This document shows, piece by piece, positions 27,585 to 35,247 of a stretch of 64,000 bases of DNA. Where the stretch lies: NCBI GenBank assembly GCA_946480055.1, contig CAMLID010000001.1:62001-126000 (forward strand), given 5' to 3'. Made by a program: the position numbers and the translations under genes. A model generated the notes under the pieces. The model did not search any database. It was not told the origin of the DNA and worked only from the letters and a program-made list of their open reading frames with translations. Source of the stretch: an uncultured Lysobacter sp. GTDB taxonomy: Bacteria; Pseudomonadota; Gammaproteobacteria; Xanthomonadales; Xanthomonadaceae. The first letter of the stretch is position 1, and every line of letters starts with the position of its first letter.

Positions 27585-28174
27585 GCCTCAGCCCTCGCCA
27601 AAGCAGCGAACGACTTGACTAGATCGTGCAGCGCCTCTTCAATCCCATCGCGCAGTTGCACCCTGACCTGGCTCTCATCCGTGGTGGCTGCCAGCGCCGG
27701 AGCTAGCGTCGGTGCCAGTTGCTCCAGCCGGTTGCGCAGTCGCACGACCACTTCGGCGACGACAGCGATAACTTCGTCCCGCACCAGCAGTTGCCCCATC
27801 TCGACCTGCTCCTCACGCAAGGCCTTTCGGGCTAAGGCCTCTTCCTTGTCCGCTAAGGCCTTAGCGCGGCGTCGGGCATGACCATCGTTCGGCAGCGCAG
27901 GCTCTTCGTCGTCCGGGTCCGGTTCGGCCTCCTGCCCCGCAGCTGCAGTCCCCACTCGCCGGGCAGCGTGGCGCGCGGCGACGCCGGAGCGCGACGGGTC
28001 TTCGGTGTCCTTGATGAGCCCGAACGACTCGGCCACCCGAACCCGCTTCTGATCGTCGGTGAGGACCAGGCGGCCGTCTCGACGCAGTTGGGTCACCCAC
28101 GACTTCTTCCAGCCGCCGAGTGTGGCGAACTCCGCGAACGAGGCCGTCTCAGGCAGGCCCATACCTGACTCCAT
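27581..28174 (-). CDS. Terminase small subunit
   Basis: The start was placed at ATG 28174, with AAGGAAGGGTAAGG just upstream; the frame above it is arginine-rich repeat DNA and non-coding. The 197-residue product has an N-terminal winged-helix-like start (FAEFATLGGWKKSWVTQLRR, then DGRLVLTDDQKRVRVAES), a charged linker and a coiled-coil C-terminus (RRRAKALADKEEALARKALR), as in small terminase subunits that bind packaging sites. It overlaps the large subunit by four bases. It is the first gene of the late operon, just downstream of the repeat array. Confidence 0.82.
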   Translation of the reverse strand: MESGMGLPETASFAEFATLGGWKKSWVTQLRRDGRLVLTDDQKRVRVAESFGLIKDTEDPSRSGVAARHAARRVGTAAAGQEAEPDPDDEEPALPNDGHARRRAKALADKEEALARKALREEQVEMGQLLVRDEVIAVVAEVVVRLRNRLEQLAPTLAPALAATTDESQVRVQLRDGIEEALHDLVKSFAALARAEA

Positions 28175-28244
28175 CCTTACCCTTCCTTTCGAATAGCGGG
28201 AACGAGAACCCGCGCGCACGCGCGTGGATGCCGCTGTGCGGGTG

Positions 28245-28475
28245 GTGCGGCAACGCTGCGGAGATGCCGCACAAGCGGAGGCCGCGCCCCGCCTACGTTG
28301 TGCGGCATGTGCGGCATGTGCGGCATGCCTATACACGCGCGCGGATTCAACGCAAGCGGACAAGAAGAGGCCAACGTAGGCACGTACACGCGCACGTAAG
28401 GCGCGATACCGCACATGCCGCACACGCCTTGCTTGGCCTGCGTTTCATGCCGCACCCCATGCCGCACCTGCGGTC
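28245..28475. repeat. GTGCGGCAT repeat array between primase and terminase genes
   Basis: Three tandem GTGCGGCAT copies occupy 28300-28326. Inverted copies (ATGCCGCAC) lie at 28264-28272, 28415-28423, 28447-28455 and 28459-28467, and a near copy at 28406-28414. A 10-base inverted repeat (GCCTACGTTG 28291-28300, CAACGTAGGC 28372-28381) brackets the centre. No gene fits this 322-base interval. Candidates are a terminase recognition (cos/pac) region, a replication origin, or the control region of the late operon. Confidence 0.7.
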
Positions 28476-28496
28476 GCACATAGCGCACAGCAACGG

Positions 28497-30890
28497 TCAT
28501 GAGGACGCGCTCCCCTTGAACTCGCTCAGGCAGGCGCGGAAAGCTGCGACCCTCTCGCCCAGCCACAGCTTTTCTGCCCGGTCCTCGGGCGGGGTGCTGT
28601 TACCCATCATCAAGATCGCGTGCGGCCCCCGCTCGGTCTGGCCCAGCAGGTAGCGCTTGCGTACGGTAGGGGCCGCTCGCTTGCGCGCCAGGGCGTTCAC
28701 GAACTTGGGCATGGGCGCAGCCCGGTGGCCGTTCTGGGTGCACCACCGCTTGTATGCCTCGTACCAGTCCGTGGCCAATGCCGGCATGGGCTTGATGCCA
28801 GGCACCTCGCCCATGTGGGCGTCGTCGTAGAACCGCTGAGGGCTATCAAGGCCCAGCCCGATGAGTTCATCCTTCGCCTCGGTATCTGGCGGCCTGGAGC
28901 CATTGCGGAAGTCGCCCAGGTCGAGGTGCAGCAGATACTCATGCAGCGCAGCCGCACCGCCGGACCGGATCTCTTCCAGCACGGCGTCGTAGAACGCGCG
29001 CTCGCGTTCGGGCGGCGTCCAGACGACGCAGTGCCGGCGATCGTCCTCTTCTAGAGCGACCGGCATAGCTTCATTCGACAGAAAAACCAGATTGACGTGG
29101 TTCCGCTCGTCATACGCCGCGACATTCTTCGGATTGATCCGGATCCAGTCGCCCGTGATGAGGGCCTTCAGCTTGTTCTTGAGATGGAACACCTCCGACC
29201 GCGCGGCCACCTCGTCGGCGATCAGGAACAGCTTGCGGCTGGCCCAGTCGGTGAACTTGTCCTCCACCGCGTCTTGACCGATTACCCGGCCGTACTGTCC
29301 GTAGATCGACATTACGGTCTCGAAGAACAGGTTCTTTCCGGTGCCCTGTGGACCGTGCAATACCAGGCACGACTTCATCTTGGCGCCGGGGTGCTGGATT
29401 GGGTAGGCAAGCCAGCGCAAGATCCACTGATAGACCTCTTCACCACGGCGCTCGGCGCTGCATACGTAGCGCAGCAGCTCTAGCAAGCGTTCGCAGTTGC
29501 CCGCCATTGGCGTCGTGGGCCAGCCGCCCCATAGATTGCAGGTGATCTGCGGGTCTTCCGTGCCCGGGTCGAACCCGACTTCACTGACCCGCACCAATGC
29601 CCGGTCAGGCAGTTCCATCCACGCTCGATGCAGGTCGCGACGAATGCAAGCGTCCCGCATATCGCTAAGCGACAGCAGACAGTGCTCCTTGCGATCGAAC
29701 ACCGTGCTTGAATGTCCATAGACCAGCGCATAGCGATCGCGCAATTCCTCAAGCGTTTGGATGGGCCGCAACGCGTCCCCGCCCCCGCTGGGGGTGGTGG
29801 TTGCGGCGCCGGCCGCGGCGGCCGCCCACTTCAGCGCCGAGAGCTTCGCCTCAACCTGGACGCGCACCACGTGCAACCCTTCGCGCTCGTGCAGATCGTT
29901 GAAGTCCGTCAGCTTCGAGCGGTCCGCCAGCCACTCGTCCGCGACCGAGTGCGCGAACGCAGGCACCATCCAGGCGCCGCTGACGGCCAGTGCCGCCGCA
30001 CTTGCCTGGTTGACGCCGGCGTTGAGGTAGCCGTGTTCACGACTGCACTCCGGACATTCCTTTGGGTGCTGCGTCAGCACCATGTGTGCGCGGCATTCTG
30101 CGTGCTTGCACCTGCCGAGGATGTCGTCGTCGGCGCAGATCAGGATCTTGGTACGCGGGTAGCGCTTCTTCAGCGCTTCGGTCACCGACAACAGGTTGCC
30201 GGCGTCAAATGCGATCGCCACGGGATAGCCCGTGGCCATATGCAGCGTGGCGCCGGTTGAATACCCCTCTGCCACGAGAACCACCCAGCTGGGCGACCCG
30301 ATCAGATGGAAATGTCCCTTCTTAGCGAGGCCCGGCGGCCAGAACTCTTTCGCGGGGCGCTTGCCTTGTCGCGACTGCGCCCTGGTGCGTAGGAACTGCA
30401 GCCCGTGGATTCTGCCGGCAGTGTCGAGAAGCGGTACGACGCCGGTGCCGTGCTTCGTGTATCGCAGGCCATAGCCGACGACGCGCTTCTCATCGAGGTA
30501 GTCGCAATCGCCGTCGGTGAGCAGCTGAGACCAGGCTGCGGTAGCGCGGTCGGCGGCGCGGGCCTGGGTCGCCTTCAGGGCGGCATCGGCGCGCTTTCGG
30601 TCTTCGGCCAGACGTCGACGCAGAGCCTCACGCTGCTCCGCCGAGATTTCACGCTTGCCGAGTTCGACCTTCTGAGCGTTGTTCTCGTTGCCTCGCCATA
30701 CGCCAAAGCTGCCGACGATGAGCGTGTCGCCGTCGACGTAGATCTCGTGGAGGATGTACCACCCTCGCCGCTCGCGATCGCCCTCGACTTTGCAGCGGAC
30801 GGGGCGATTGCTCCCGGTTTCGAGACGGTCGACGATGAGGCCAATGGCATGGAGTTGGCCTAGTACGTCGTCGTAGTTGGATGCCGCCAC
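28497..30890 (-). CDS. Primase-helicase (TOPRIM plus D5/DUF5906-like helicase)
   Basis: A 797-residue replication protein with a GTG start at 30890. The N-terminal region includes DEKRVVGYGLRY and a TOPRIM-type domain (VVLVAEGYSTGATLHMATG, then ILICADDD). A small CXXC-type cluster follows (CKHAECRAHM, then CPECSREHGY). The C-terminal superfamily 3 helicase has Walker A GPQGTGKN near residue 515, Walker B LFLIADE and a sensor NLVFLSNEA. It probably primes and unwinds at the phage origin. It is the last gene of the early leftward operon. Confidence 0.92.
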   Translation of the reverse strand: MAASNYDDVLGQLHAIGLIVDRLETGSNRPVRCKVEGDRERRGWYILHEIYVDGDTLIVGSFGVWRGNENNAQKVELGKREISAEQREALRRRLAEDRKRADAALKATQARAADRATAAWSQLLTDGDCDYLDEKRVVGYGLRYTKHGTGVVPLLDTAGRIHGLQFLRTRAQSRQGKRPAKEFWPPGLAKKGHFHLIGSPSWVVLVAEGYSTGATLHMATGYPVAIAFDAGNLLSVTEALKKRYPRTKILICADDDILGRCKHAECRAHMVLTQHPKECPECSREHGYLNAGVNQASAAALAVSGAWMVPAFAHSVADEWLADRSKLTDFNDLHEREGLHVVRVQVEAKLSALKWAAAAAGAATTTPSGGGDALRPIQTLEELRDRYALVYGHSSTVFDRKEHCLLSLSDMRDACIRRDLHRAWMELPDRALVRVSEVGFDPGTEDPQITCNLWGGWPTTPMAGNCERLLELLRYVCSAERRGEEVYQWILRWLAYPIQHPGAKMKSCLVLHGPQGTGKNLFFETVMSIYGQYGRVIGQDAVEDKFTDWASRKLFLIADEVAARSEVFHLKNKLKALITGDWIRINPKNVAAYDERNHVNLVFLSNEAMPVALEEDDRRHCVVWTPPERERAFYDAVLEEIRSGGAAALHEYLLHLDLGDFRNGSRPPDTEAKDELIGLGLDSPQRFYDDAHMGEVPGIKPMPALATDWYEAYKRWCTQNGHRAAPMPKFVNALARKRAAPTVRKRYLLGQTERGPHAILMMGNSTPPEDRAEKLWLGERVAAFRACLSEFKGSASS

Positions 30891-30893
30891 GGT

Positions 30894-31073
30894 TCAGTAA
30901 CTCCGAAGGGCACTAACTACCCAGTCAATGCGCGTCCTATTACCCGCGTGGGCCAACTCCCAGGAGGACCCACGACCGGAAGCTGAACCGTGTCGTTCCG
31001 CTACACGATGAGCGACGTACAGACAGCACGCGACGTCATCAATCCTCTGCAGGGGGGCGGGGCCGGGCGTCAT
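30894..31073 (-). CDS. Small protein overlooked for length, coupled to primase
   Basis: A 59-residue frame starts with an ATG overlapping the upstream stop (ATGA at 31070-31073) and ends three bases before the primase GTG, filling an otherwise empty 180-base gap exactly. The sequence MTPGPAPLQRIDDVACCLYV is followed by a helical basic stretch and ends RIDWVVSALRSY. No family is recognised. The support is the perfect fit into the overlapping operon architecture. Confidence 0.6.
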   Translation of the reverse strand: MTPGPAPLQRIDDVACCLYVAHRVAERHGSASGRGSSWELAHAGNRTRIDWVVSALRSY

Positions 31074-31300
31074 GCCAAAGGCCCCAATGGAAGCTCAGCT
31101 TGTGCGCGACGCCGGGCTTCATCGTCCCGCCGCCACTGTTCTTGCAGCGCTGCGAACGCATCGCCTGGCAAGGACTCGCCTTCACCGCTGAGCGCTGCGA
31201 TGGCGCGAGTCAAACCGCGATCGGCGTGAGGGTTCGGCCGCACGCGACCGTGCGCGCGCGAGCGTCGGTTGGGCCGGCACTTGCGGCTAGCCACAGTCAT
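31070..31300 (-). CDS. Hypothetical basic protein
   Basis: A 76-residue protein with a very basic N-terminus (RKCRPNRRSRAHGRVRP) and a helical C-terminal half (FAALQEQWRRDDEARRRAQA). Both ends overlap neighbours by ATGA junctions. It could bind nucleic acid, judging only by charge. The family is not recognised. Confidence 0.6.
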   Translation of the reverse strand: MTVASRKCRPNRRSRAHGRVRPNPHADRGLTRAIAALSGEGESLPGDAFAALQEQWRRDDEARRRAQAELPLGPLA

Positions 31301-31524
31301 CGCTCCCTTGACCTGAAGTGCACCGATTGCGCCTCAGCGTCTTTGGCGCACCCGATGCACAGCCTGGCGCCAAGCCCCTGGCGCAGTTCTGAGATCGATT
31401 CGCCACAGTCTTGGTTCTCGCACGCGGCCAGACCCACGGGCCGTGCCCTGCAGGCGTGATGTAGCAGGGCGTTCTCAAGTTGCGCCTCTGTCTGCGCCTG
31501 CACTGCGTCGATTAGATCCGGCAT
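31297..31524 (-). CDS. TraR/DksA-type zinc finger protein
   Basis: A 75-residue protein with an N-terminal helix (IDAVQAQTEAQLENALLHHA) and a C4 zinc finger CENQDCGESISELRQ with a following CIGC, the DksA/TraR layout. TraR-like proteins bind in the RNA polymerase secondary channel without ppGpp and retune host promoters. It lies in the early operon, so it would be made soon after induction. Confidence 0.85.
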   Translation of the reverse strand: MPDLIDAVQAQTEAQLENALLHHACRARPVGLAACENQDCGESISELRQGLGARLCIGCAKDAEAQSVHFRSRER

Positions 31525-31542
31525 CCCCTGCTTACTCCCGCA

Positions 31543-32121
31543 TCAAGCCGAATTGGTAGGGCCCTGCCCTCGCCTGTCGGCGAGGTGGGCTTTGAAGTTG
31601 AGCACCGCTGCGATCACGTCGTCGCTCTCAGAAACGAGGCGCGCATACTCGGCATGCGTGATATCGCCATCGGCTAGGACTTCGCCCCAGGCCGCACAGA
31701 GCTGTCCCGCCTCAGCGAGCACATCGGCAATCGAGGAAAAGTCACGCCCAGTAGCCTCGGCCGGAAGTTCGTATGTGACCCGTCGGCGACGTTGCGCCAG
31801 GTCGCGCTCGCACGCGCTTCTGTACGGATCTGGCAACGAGGAGACCCATGCATCTTCAAGATCCGCCGGCAGGGCCTTGACGGTTCCATCCATGAAGCGG
31901 CGCAGGATCTGCCCGTTGTTCTTCAGCGCCCGGATTAGTTCGTCGCCCTCGCCCAACCGGAACGGCACGCTTCGCACGTCAGGAGCGACGTGCGCGAGAT
32001 AGTGCTCGGCAACAGCCATCGCGAATGAGTTTGCGTTGGTCGCTGTCTCATCCAGCATTCGCCGCGTGTAAGCGTAGAGGACCGACTGTCGCGGCGGCTG
32101 AAAGTGAGGCTCGCGCTTCAT
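31543..32121 (-). CDS. Hypothetical early protein
   Basis: A 192-residue, soluble, helix-rich, acidic protein. Its ATG overlaps the stop of the Cro-like gene (ATGA), so it is the second gene of the early leftward operon, a position often held by CII-like or YdaT-like regulators. I see no clear helix-turn-helix. A stretch AQRRRRVTYELPAEATGRDF sits mid-protein. No family is assigned. Confidence 0.65.
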   Translation of the reverse strand: MKREPHFQPPRQSVLYAYTRRMLDETATNANSFAMAVAEHYLAHVAPDVRSVPFRLGEGDELIRALKNNGQILRRFMDGTVKALPADLEDAWVSSLPDPYRSACERDLAQRRRRVTYELPAEATGRDFSSIADVLAEAGQLCAAWGEVLADGDITHAEYARLVSESDDVIAAVLNFKAHLADRRGQGPTNSA

Positions 32122-32522
32122 GCGTACCGTCCACCGCCTGCAGCACGATGTTCGGCATGCAGACTCTCAATCTCGCGCGCCTTCGCTTCGCGGCCATCTA
32201 CCACTTCGATGTGGCCCGTGGGACGGGCGACTTGGCCGCGCTCATCTTCGAGGCACGGGTCCAATCGTTCTCGAGCGGGACCGGTCGGCTCCTTAGCCGC
32301 AAGGGCATCGAGGGGCCACAAGTCCGGCCGAATCAGCCCACGCGGCACTTGCTCGGGGCCAATCACGTCCGATGCGGTCTCGATGGCGATGGCTAGTTCG
32401 GCGCTTGCGCGCTTCCCCCGCCAACCTGTGGCCACCTGCCAGAGGTACCCCTCTGACTTCTTCGTCAGTGCGGCCAGCCGCTGCTTCCTGGCCGGGTCTG
32501 ATATGTAAGTGAGGAGATCCAT
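32118..32522 (-). CDS. YdaS/Cro-like DNA-binding regulator
   Basis: A 134-residue protein. Residues 1-70 have the YdaS/Cro pattern: DLLTYISDPARKQRLAALT, then EGYLWQVATGWRGKRAS (helix-turn-helix), ELAIAIE, and the closing RGLIRPDLWPLD typical of YdaS. It starts the early leftward operon opposite the CI-like repressor. A TTGACA-N19-TAAATA promoter (32560-32530) overlaps the operator and would start the transcript almost at the ATG, giving a leaderless mRNA. The C-terminal half is unrecognised. Confidence 0.83.
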   Translation of the reverse strand: MDLLTYISDPARKQRLAALTKKSEGYLWQVATGWRGKRASAELAIAIETASDVIGPEQVPRGLIRPDLWPLDALAAKEPTGPARERLDPCLEDERGQVARPTGHIEVVDGREAKAREIESLHAEHRAAGGGRYA

Positions 32523-32529
32523 GTGCCCA

Positions 32530-32599
32530 TATTTAGCCTTGAGCTAAATCCGATTGTCAAGCTGACAGCTAACCAATGGCATTTAGCCAATGGCTACGC
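32530..32599. promoter_or_regulatory. Divergent promoter region with two repressor operators
   Basis: Operator 1 (32531-32549) is ATTTAGCC-TTG-AGCTAAAT, a one-mismatch palindrome. Operator 2 (32581-32599) is ATTTAGCC-AAT-GGCTACGC, with a perfect left half. Operator 1 covers the -10 of the leftward promoter (TTGACA 32560-32555, TAAATA 32535-32530). Operator 2 lies just before the repressor start at 32607, so the repressor may control its own gene. The same motif recurs at 33456-33501. Confidence 0.75.
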
Positions 32600-32606
32600 T
32601 GCCCGC

Positions 32607-33152
32607 ATGGACGTCATCACGACCCGGCACAACAACCTTCGCGCCCTTGTGGCGCGAGCTGAGCAGCGCGGTCAATCCAAGAAGGAGGCCGCTCTAGGGC
32701 TAGATATGAGCCCCTCTTTCCTCAGCCAGCTGCTTGGCGGGAAGAAGATGGGAGATGACGTCGCCCGCAAAATCGAGGCTGCGGCGACGCTGCCGTATGG
32801 GTGGATGGATACACCCCACTCTGATGACACAAGCAATGCCGGTCACGAGTCGCAGGACCGGAGACAGGAAGGTAGCAGGCTGGCCGCAGCCACGAAGCTC
32901 GTTCGGATGGCCTGCCAGAACCTCGATGTAGAGTTCGACCAGGAAGATCCTGACGACGCAGTGATCGTATTGATCGCTAGCGACTACCTTAGAAGCCGGC
33001 AAGAAGCCTCGGTCACGGTAGAGAACTTGGTGGACTTCACCAAGCGTCTACGCGAAATACGGGGGCAATCAGATAGTGAGCGAATCTCAGAAGCAACTGG
33101 AAATGCTGGCGGCGGCGTTGGCCGCCAAGGTGCAACGCGGAAAGCCAGCTAA
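32607..33152 (+). CDS. CI-like repressor without peptidase domain
   Basis: The ATG at 32607 starts a 181-residue protein; the frame upstream runs through the operators. Residues about 12-60 form an HTH_3-type domain (KKEAALGLDMSPSFLSQLLG, then KKMGDDVARKIEAAATLPYG). No LexA/S24 catalytic Ser-Lys or Ala-Gly cleavage site is seen. The C-terminal half is acidic then Gly-rich. It is presumably the lysogeny repressor, given its place opposite the Cro-like gene. There is no clear Shine-Dalgarno sequence. Its 3' end overlaps the next gene in another frame. Confidence 0.83.
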   Translation: MDVITTRHNNLRALVARAEQRGQSKKEAALGLDMSPSFLSQLLGGKKMGDDVARKIEAAATLPYGWMDTPHSDDTSNAGHESQDRRQEGSRLAAATKLVRMACQNLDVEFDQEDPDDAVIVLIASDYLRSRQEASVTVENLVDFTKRLREIRGQSDSERISEATGNAGGGVGRQGATRKAS

Positions 33153-33441
33153 GCCCGGCCTGCGGGTAGTCCGCACCGCGAGACCTACCGTTTTCGATGC
33201 CATTACTCGTGATGCGATGCTTCGTCGCATCCGATACCTTGCGCGCGCCTATCGACTGCAATGGTTGGTAGACCAGGCCACGTTCAATCGAGGCAACCTA
33301 GATTGCTTAGAGGACCTAGAACTGGGGCTCCTGGTGCAGCGTCTAGAGCGCGCAATCCAGTGCCCAAGTGACGACGTCTCGTACCAAGAGGCAGGGCTGC
33401 TCGACCAGACCGACCTCGGCGAGCCTGGAAGCGGTTGGTAA
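33076..33441 (+). CDS. Hypothetical protein overlapping the repressor
   Basis: A 121-residue frame from GTG 33076 (an internal ATG at 33103 is an alternative) overlaps the 3' end of the repressor in a different frame. It is helical and basic at the start (KQLEMLAAALAAKVQRGKPA), then LRRIRYLARAYRLQWLVDQA and an acidic end. It would be co-expressed with the repressor in the lysogen. No family is recognised. Confidence 0.55.
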   Translation: MSESQKQLEMLAAALAAKVQRGKPAKPGLRVVRTARPTVFDAITRDAMLRRIRYLARAYRLQWLVDQATFNRGNLDCLEDLELGLLVQRLERAIQCPSDDVSYQEAGLLDQTDLGEPGSGW

Positions 33442-33455
33442 CCCTAGACGGGCTA

Positions 33456-33502
33456 ATTTAGCCACCAGCTATTGACTTATTGATTTAGCCCATGGCTAAA
33501 TT
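33456..33502 (+). promoter_or_regulatory. Rightward promoter with two copies of the repressor operator
   Basis: ATTTAGCC-ACC followed by a weak half-site (33456-33474) and a perfect 19-bp palindrome ATTTAGCCCATGGCTAAAT (33483-33501). A promoter TTGACT (33472-33477) with TAAATT (33497-33502) overlaps the palindrome at the same spacing as the leftward early promoter. It should drive the run of rightward genes from 33630 and be repressed in the lysogen. Confidence 0.72.
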
Positions 33503-33629
33503 CCCCTGCCGGTACTCGCCGGCAGGGCAACCGAAGGCCAGCCCCTCCCCTACTGGCCTACGGACTAGCCCGACGGCGCCCCAGGATCGGGTGCCGTCGG
33601 GCCGCCCTCCAATCCACCGGAGGCGCACC

Positions 33630-33872
33630 ATGTTCGACGTACCCACGCACGCCCCAGCGATCGACCCACTCGTGTCGACCGGCCCTTTACCTGCGGCCGG
33701 CATCCGCAGCCTGATCGCGGCCAGCGCGCACGACCATCGCTACGCCGAGATTCACCGCAAGGCCAGCAACAACCACCTGGCCCGCCATCACCAGCACCGC
33801 GCTGGCCGAATTAGTCGCGCTGCCGCGATCGCGGAAGCGCGCGCGACCGAGTTGCTCGCTGAGGCGCGCTGA
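33630..33872 (+). CDS. Hypothetical His/Ala-rich protein
   Basis: The ATG at 33630 with CGGAGG a few bases upstream gives 80 residues. The product is helical and rich in His, Ala and Arg (HDHRYAEIHRKASNNHLARH, then ARATELLAEAR). It is the first gene of the rightward operon under the operator-promoter at 33456-33502. No family is recognised. Confidence 0.55.
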   Translation: MFDVPTHAPAIDPLVSTGPLPAAGIRSLIAASAHDHRYAEIHRKASNNHLARHHQHRAGRISRAAAIAEARATELLAEAR

Positions 33873-33873
33873 T

Positions 33874-34077
33874 ATGGGCGCCGTGATCCCCTTCCGGCCC
33901 TTCGAGAACGCCATCCGCCAGGCGCTACGCATGCGCGTGCCTGCGAACCGGAACGACTGCATCCAGCGTGTGCTTGGCGAACTGAAGGCCGGTCGCAACG
34001 GCAATGCCGTGGCCGCACGCCTCCAGCAAGAGCGCCTGGCCTCTCGCGCCTGCGACAAAGGAGGCGACTGCGCATGA
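33874..34077 (+). CDS. Hypothetical small basic protein
   Basis: A 67-residue protein beginning MGAVIPFRPFENAIRQALRM, helical and basic, ending CDKGGDCA. It starts one base after the preceding stop, and its own stop overlaps the next ATG. No family is recognised. Confidence 0.55.
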   Translation: MGAVIPFRPFENAIRQALRMRVPANRNDCIQRVLGELKAGRNGNAVAARLQQERLASRACDKGGDCA

Positions 34078-34226
34078 TCACGGTCTTCGATTGCTGCGAT
34101 TGCTGTGACGCCGTGCTCACCGCCCACGAAGTCCAGGCGGGCGAGCGCTACGGCCAATCCGTCTGCGACCACTGCGCCGCTGAATACGCGCGCGCGAATC
34201 CGCGCGTAGTCGCGGCGGAGGGCTGA
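34074..34226 (+). CDS. Small zinc-ribbon protein
   Basis: A 50-residue gene starting with an ATGA overlap. It has CCDCCDAVL near the start and CDHCAAEY about 20 residues later, a paired-Cys layout that likely binds one zinc, as in many small phage zinc-ribbon proteins. The end is EYARANPRVVAAEG. It is followed three bases later by the next gene. Confidence 0.6.
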   Translation: MITVFDCCDCCDAVLTAHEVQAGERYGQSVCDHCAAEYARANPRVVAAEG

Positions 34227-34229
34227 CGG

Positions 34230-34523
34230 GTGCTTCAGATCAGCCACCCCCTGCAACTCGCCGCCGACCTGTCGTGTGGCGCGGGACATCGCCCGCAGTT
34301 GGTCGAGTGTCGCGGCGCACCCCAGAAGCACGTGGTCGGCGGGCCCTGCCCAATCCTTTGGCACGTCGAGTGCGCCCTGTGCGGCTCTGCGACCGTGCCC
34401 CATCCCAGTAGGGCGATCGCCGAACTTCGATGGTCGGACCCCAGCAGCCCGCACCGAATTCCCCTCCCCCTCATCGGCCAGGCACGCCAGCGCGTGCTCT
34501 GCGCCTTTCCTGCGGCCGCGTAA
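34230..34523 (+). CDS. Hypothetical Cys/His-containing protein
   Basis: A 97-residue frame with a GTG start. Cys and His residues are scattered (LSCGAGHRPQLVECRG, then CPILWHVECALCGSA) in a way that could bind zinc. It fills the interval between two better-supported genes exactly. No family is recognised. Confidence 0.5.
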   Translation: MLQISHPLQLAADLSCGAGHRPQLVECRGAPQKHVVGGPCPILWHVECALCGSATVPHPSRAIAELRWSDPSSPHRIPLPLIGQARQRVLCAFPAAA

Positions 34524-34541
34524 GGCCCGCCCTGGATCGCC

Positions 34542-34805
34542 ATGACGACTCTGACCGAAACACCTCCGCTGCAGCGCCAAGCGCTGCTCTCGATGCTCGC
34601 CGACCCGGATCGCGCCCTAACGTTGGTCCCCGGCGGCTTCTTTTGCCCGGCGAATCGACCCCACCCGATTTTCACCCGCCGGACGATCAAAGCAATGGAG
34701 CGCGATGGCCTGATCAAGGTCGATGCGCCTTTCTGCACCACTCGTGTGGAAATGACCGACCAGGGCCTGGCCATCGCCACGCAGTTGCAGGACGCGACCT
34801 CGTGA
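34542..34805 (+). CDS. Small winged-helix-like protein
   Basis: An 87-residue protein with a winged-helix pattern: QRQALLSMLADPDRALTLVP, then FTRRTIKAMERDGLIKVDAP and a beta wing TTRVEMTDQGLAIA. This suggests a small DNA-binding or adaptor protein. Its stop overlaps the GTG of the next gene. Confidence 0.6.
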   Translation: MTTLTETPPLQRQALLSMLADPDRALTLVPGGFFCPANRPHPIFTRRTIKAMERDGLIKVDAPFCTTRVEMTDQGLAIATQLQDATS

Positions 34806-34999
34806 GCTTCACCATCGCCCTCAGCTTCTGGTGGTTGCCTGCGGCGGTCGTAGTCCTGGGTGTCTTGGCCGCGGGCATGGTGGGCTATCTGATGGCCGGT
34901 GAGCCCAACGTTCCTGGCGCCGGTTGCCTTCCGGTAGTGGTTTTGCTGCTAACCGCCGTGCTTGCCATCGGCCTATCACTGGGGAGGCTGCTGTCATGA
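34802..34999 (+). CDS. Small two-helix membrane protein
   Basis: The GTG start at 34802 overlaps the preceding stop (GTGA), giving 65 residues. Two hydrophobic helices are separated by a short loop: LSFWWLPAAVVVLGVLAAGM and GCLPVVVLLLTAVLAIGLSL. Nothing else is recognisable. It could be a holin-like or superinfection-exclusion peptide, but position in the early operon argues against a lysis role. Confidence 0.6.
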   Translation: MSFTIALSFWWLPAAVVVLGVLAAGMVGYLMAGEPNVPGAGCLPVVVLLLTAVLAIGLSLGRLLS

Positions 35000-35247
35000 C
35001 CGCCGCCCTGCAGTTATCCGTGCGCAGGCTTCTTGCCAGATGGGACAGCGTGGCCTACGAACAACTGTGCGCCCGTGCCGCTGCTCTCGCGCAAGAGAAC
35101 GAAGATTTGCGGCGGGAACTCGATTGGGCCGAGCAAGCCGCCGAGTCTTGGCGGGACCACTTTCTGCGCGCCACCGAAGACATGGCTCTCGGCCTCACTC
35201 AGGACGGCCTCGTGCATGTGATGGCGAAGGCGGACTGTCATGGCTAA
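34996..35247 (+). CDS. Small coiled-coil protein
   Basis: The ATG at 34996 overlaps the preceding stop and encodes 83 residues. The middle is coiled coil (LCARAAALAQENEDLRRELD, then WAEQAAESWRDHF). It overlaps the next gene by eight bases. No family is recognised. Confidence 0.58.
   Translation: MTAALQLSVRRLLARWDSVAYEQLCARAAALAQENEDLRRELDWAEQAAESWRDHFLRATEDMALGLTQDGLVHVMAKADCHG

Noticed and set aside
28245..28475. Repeat array considered as CRISPR
   Set aside because: Units are 9 bases, partly tandem and in both orientations, with no uniform spacers and no cas genes.
34802..34999. Two-helix membrane peptide considered as the holin
   Set aside because: It lies in the repressed rightward early run, 14 kb from the lysis cassette and on the other strand, so late expression is not expected.
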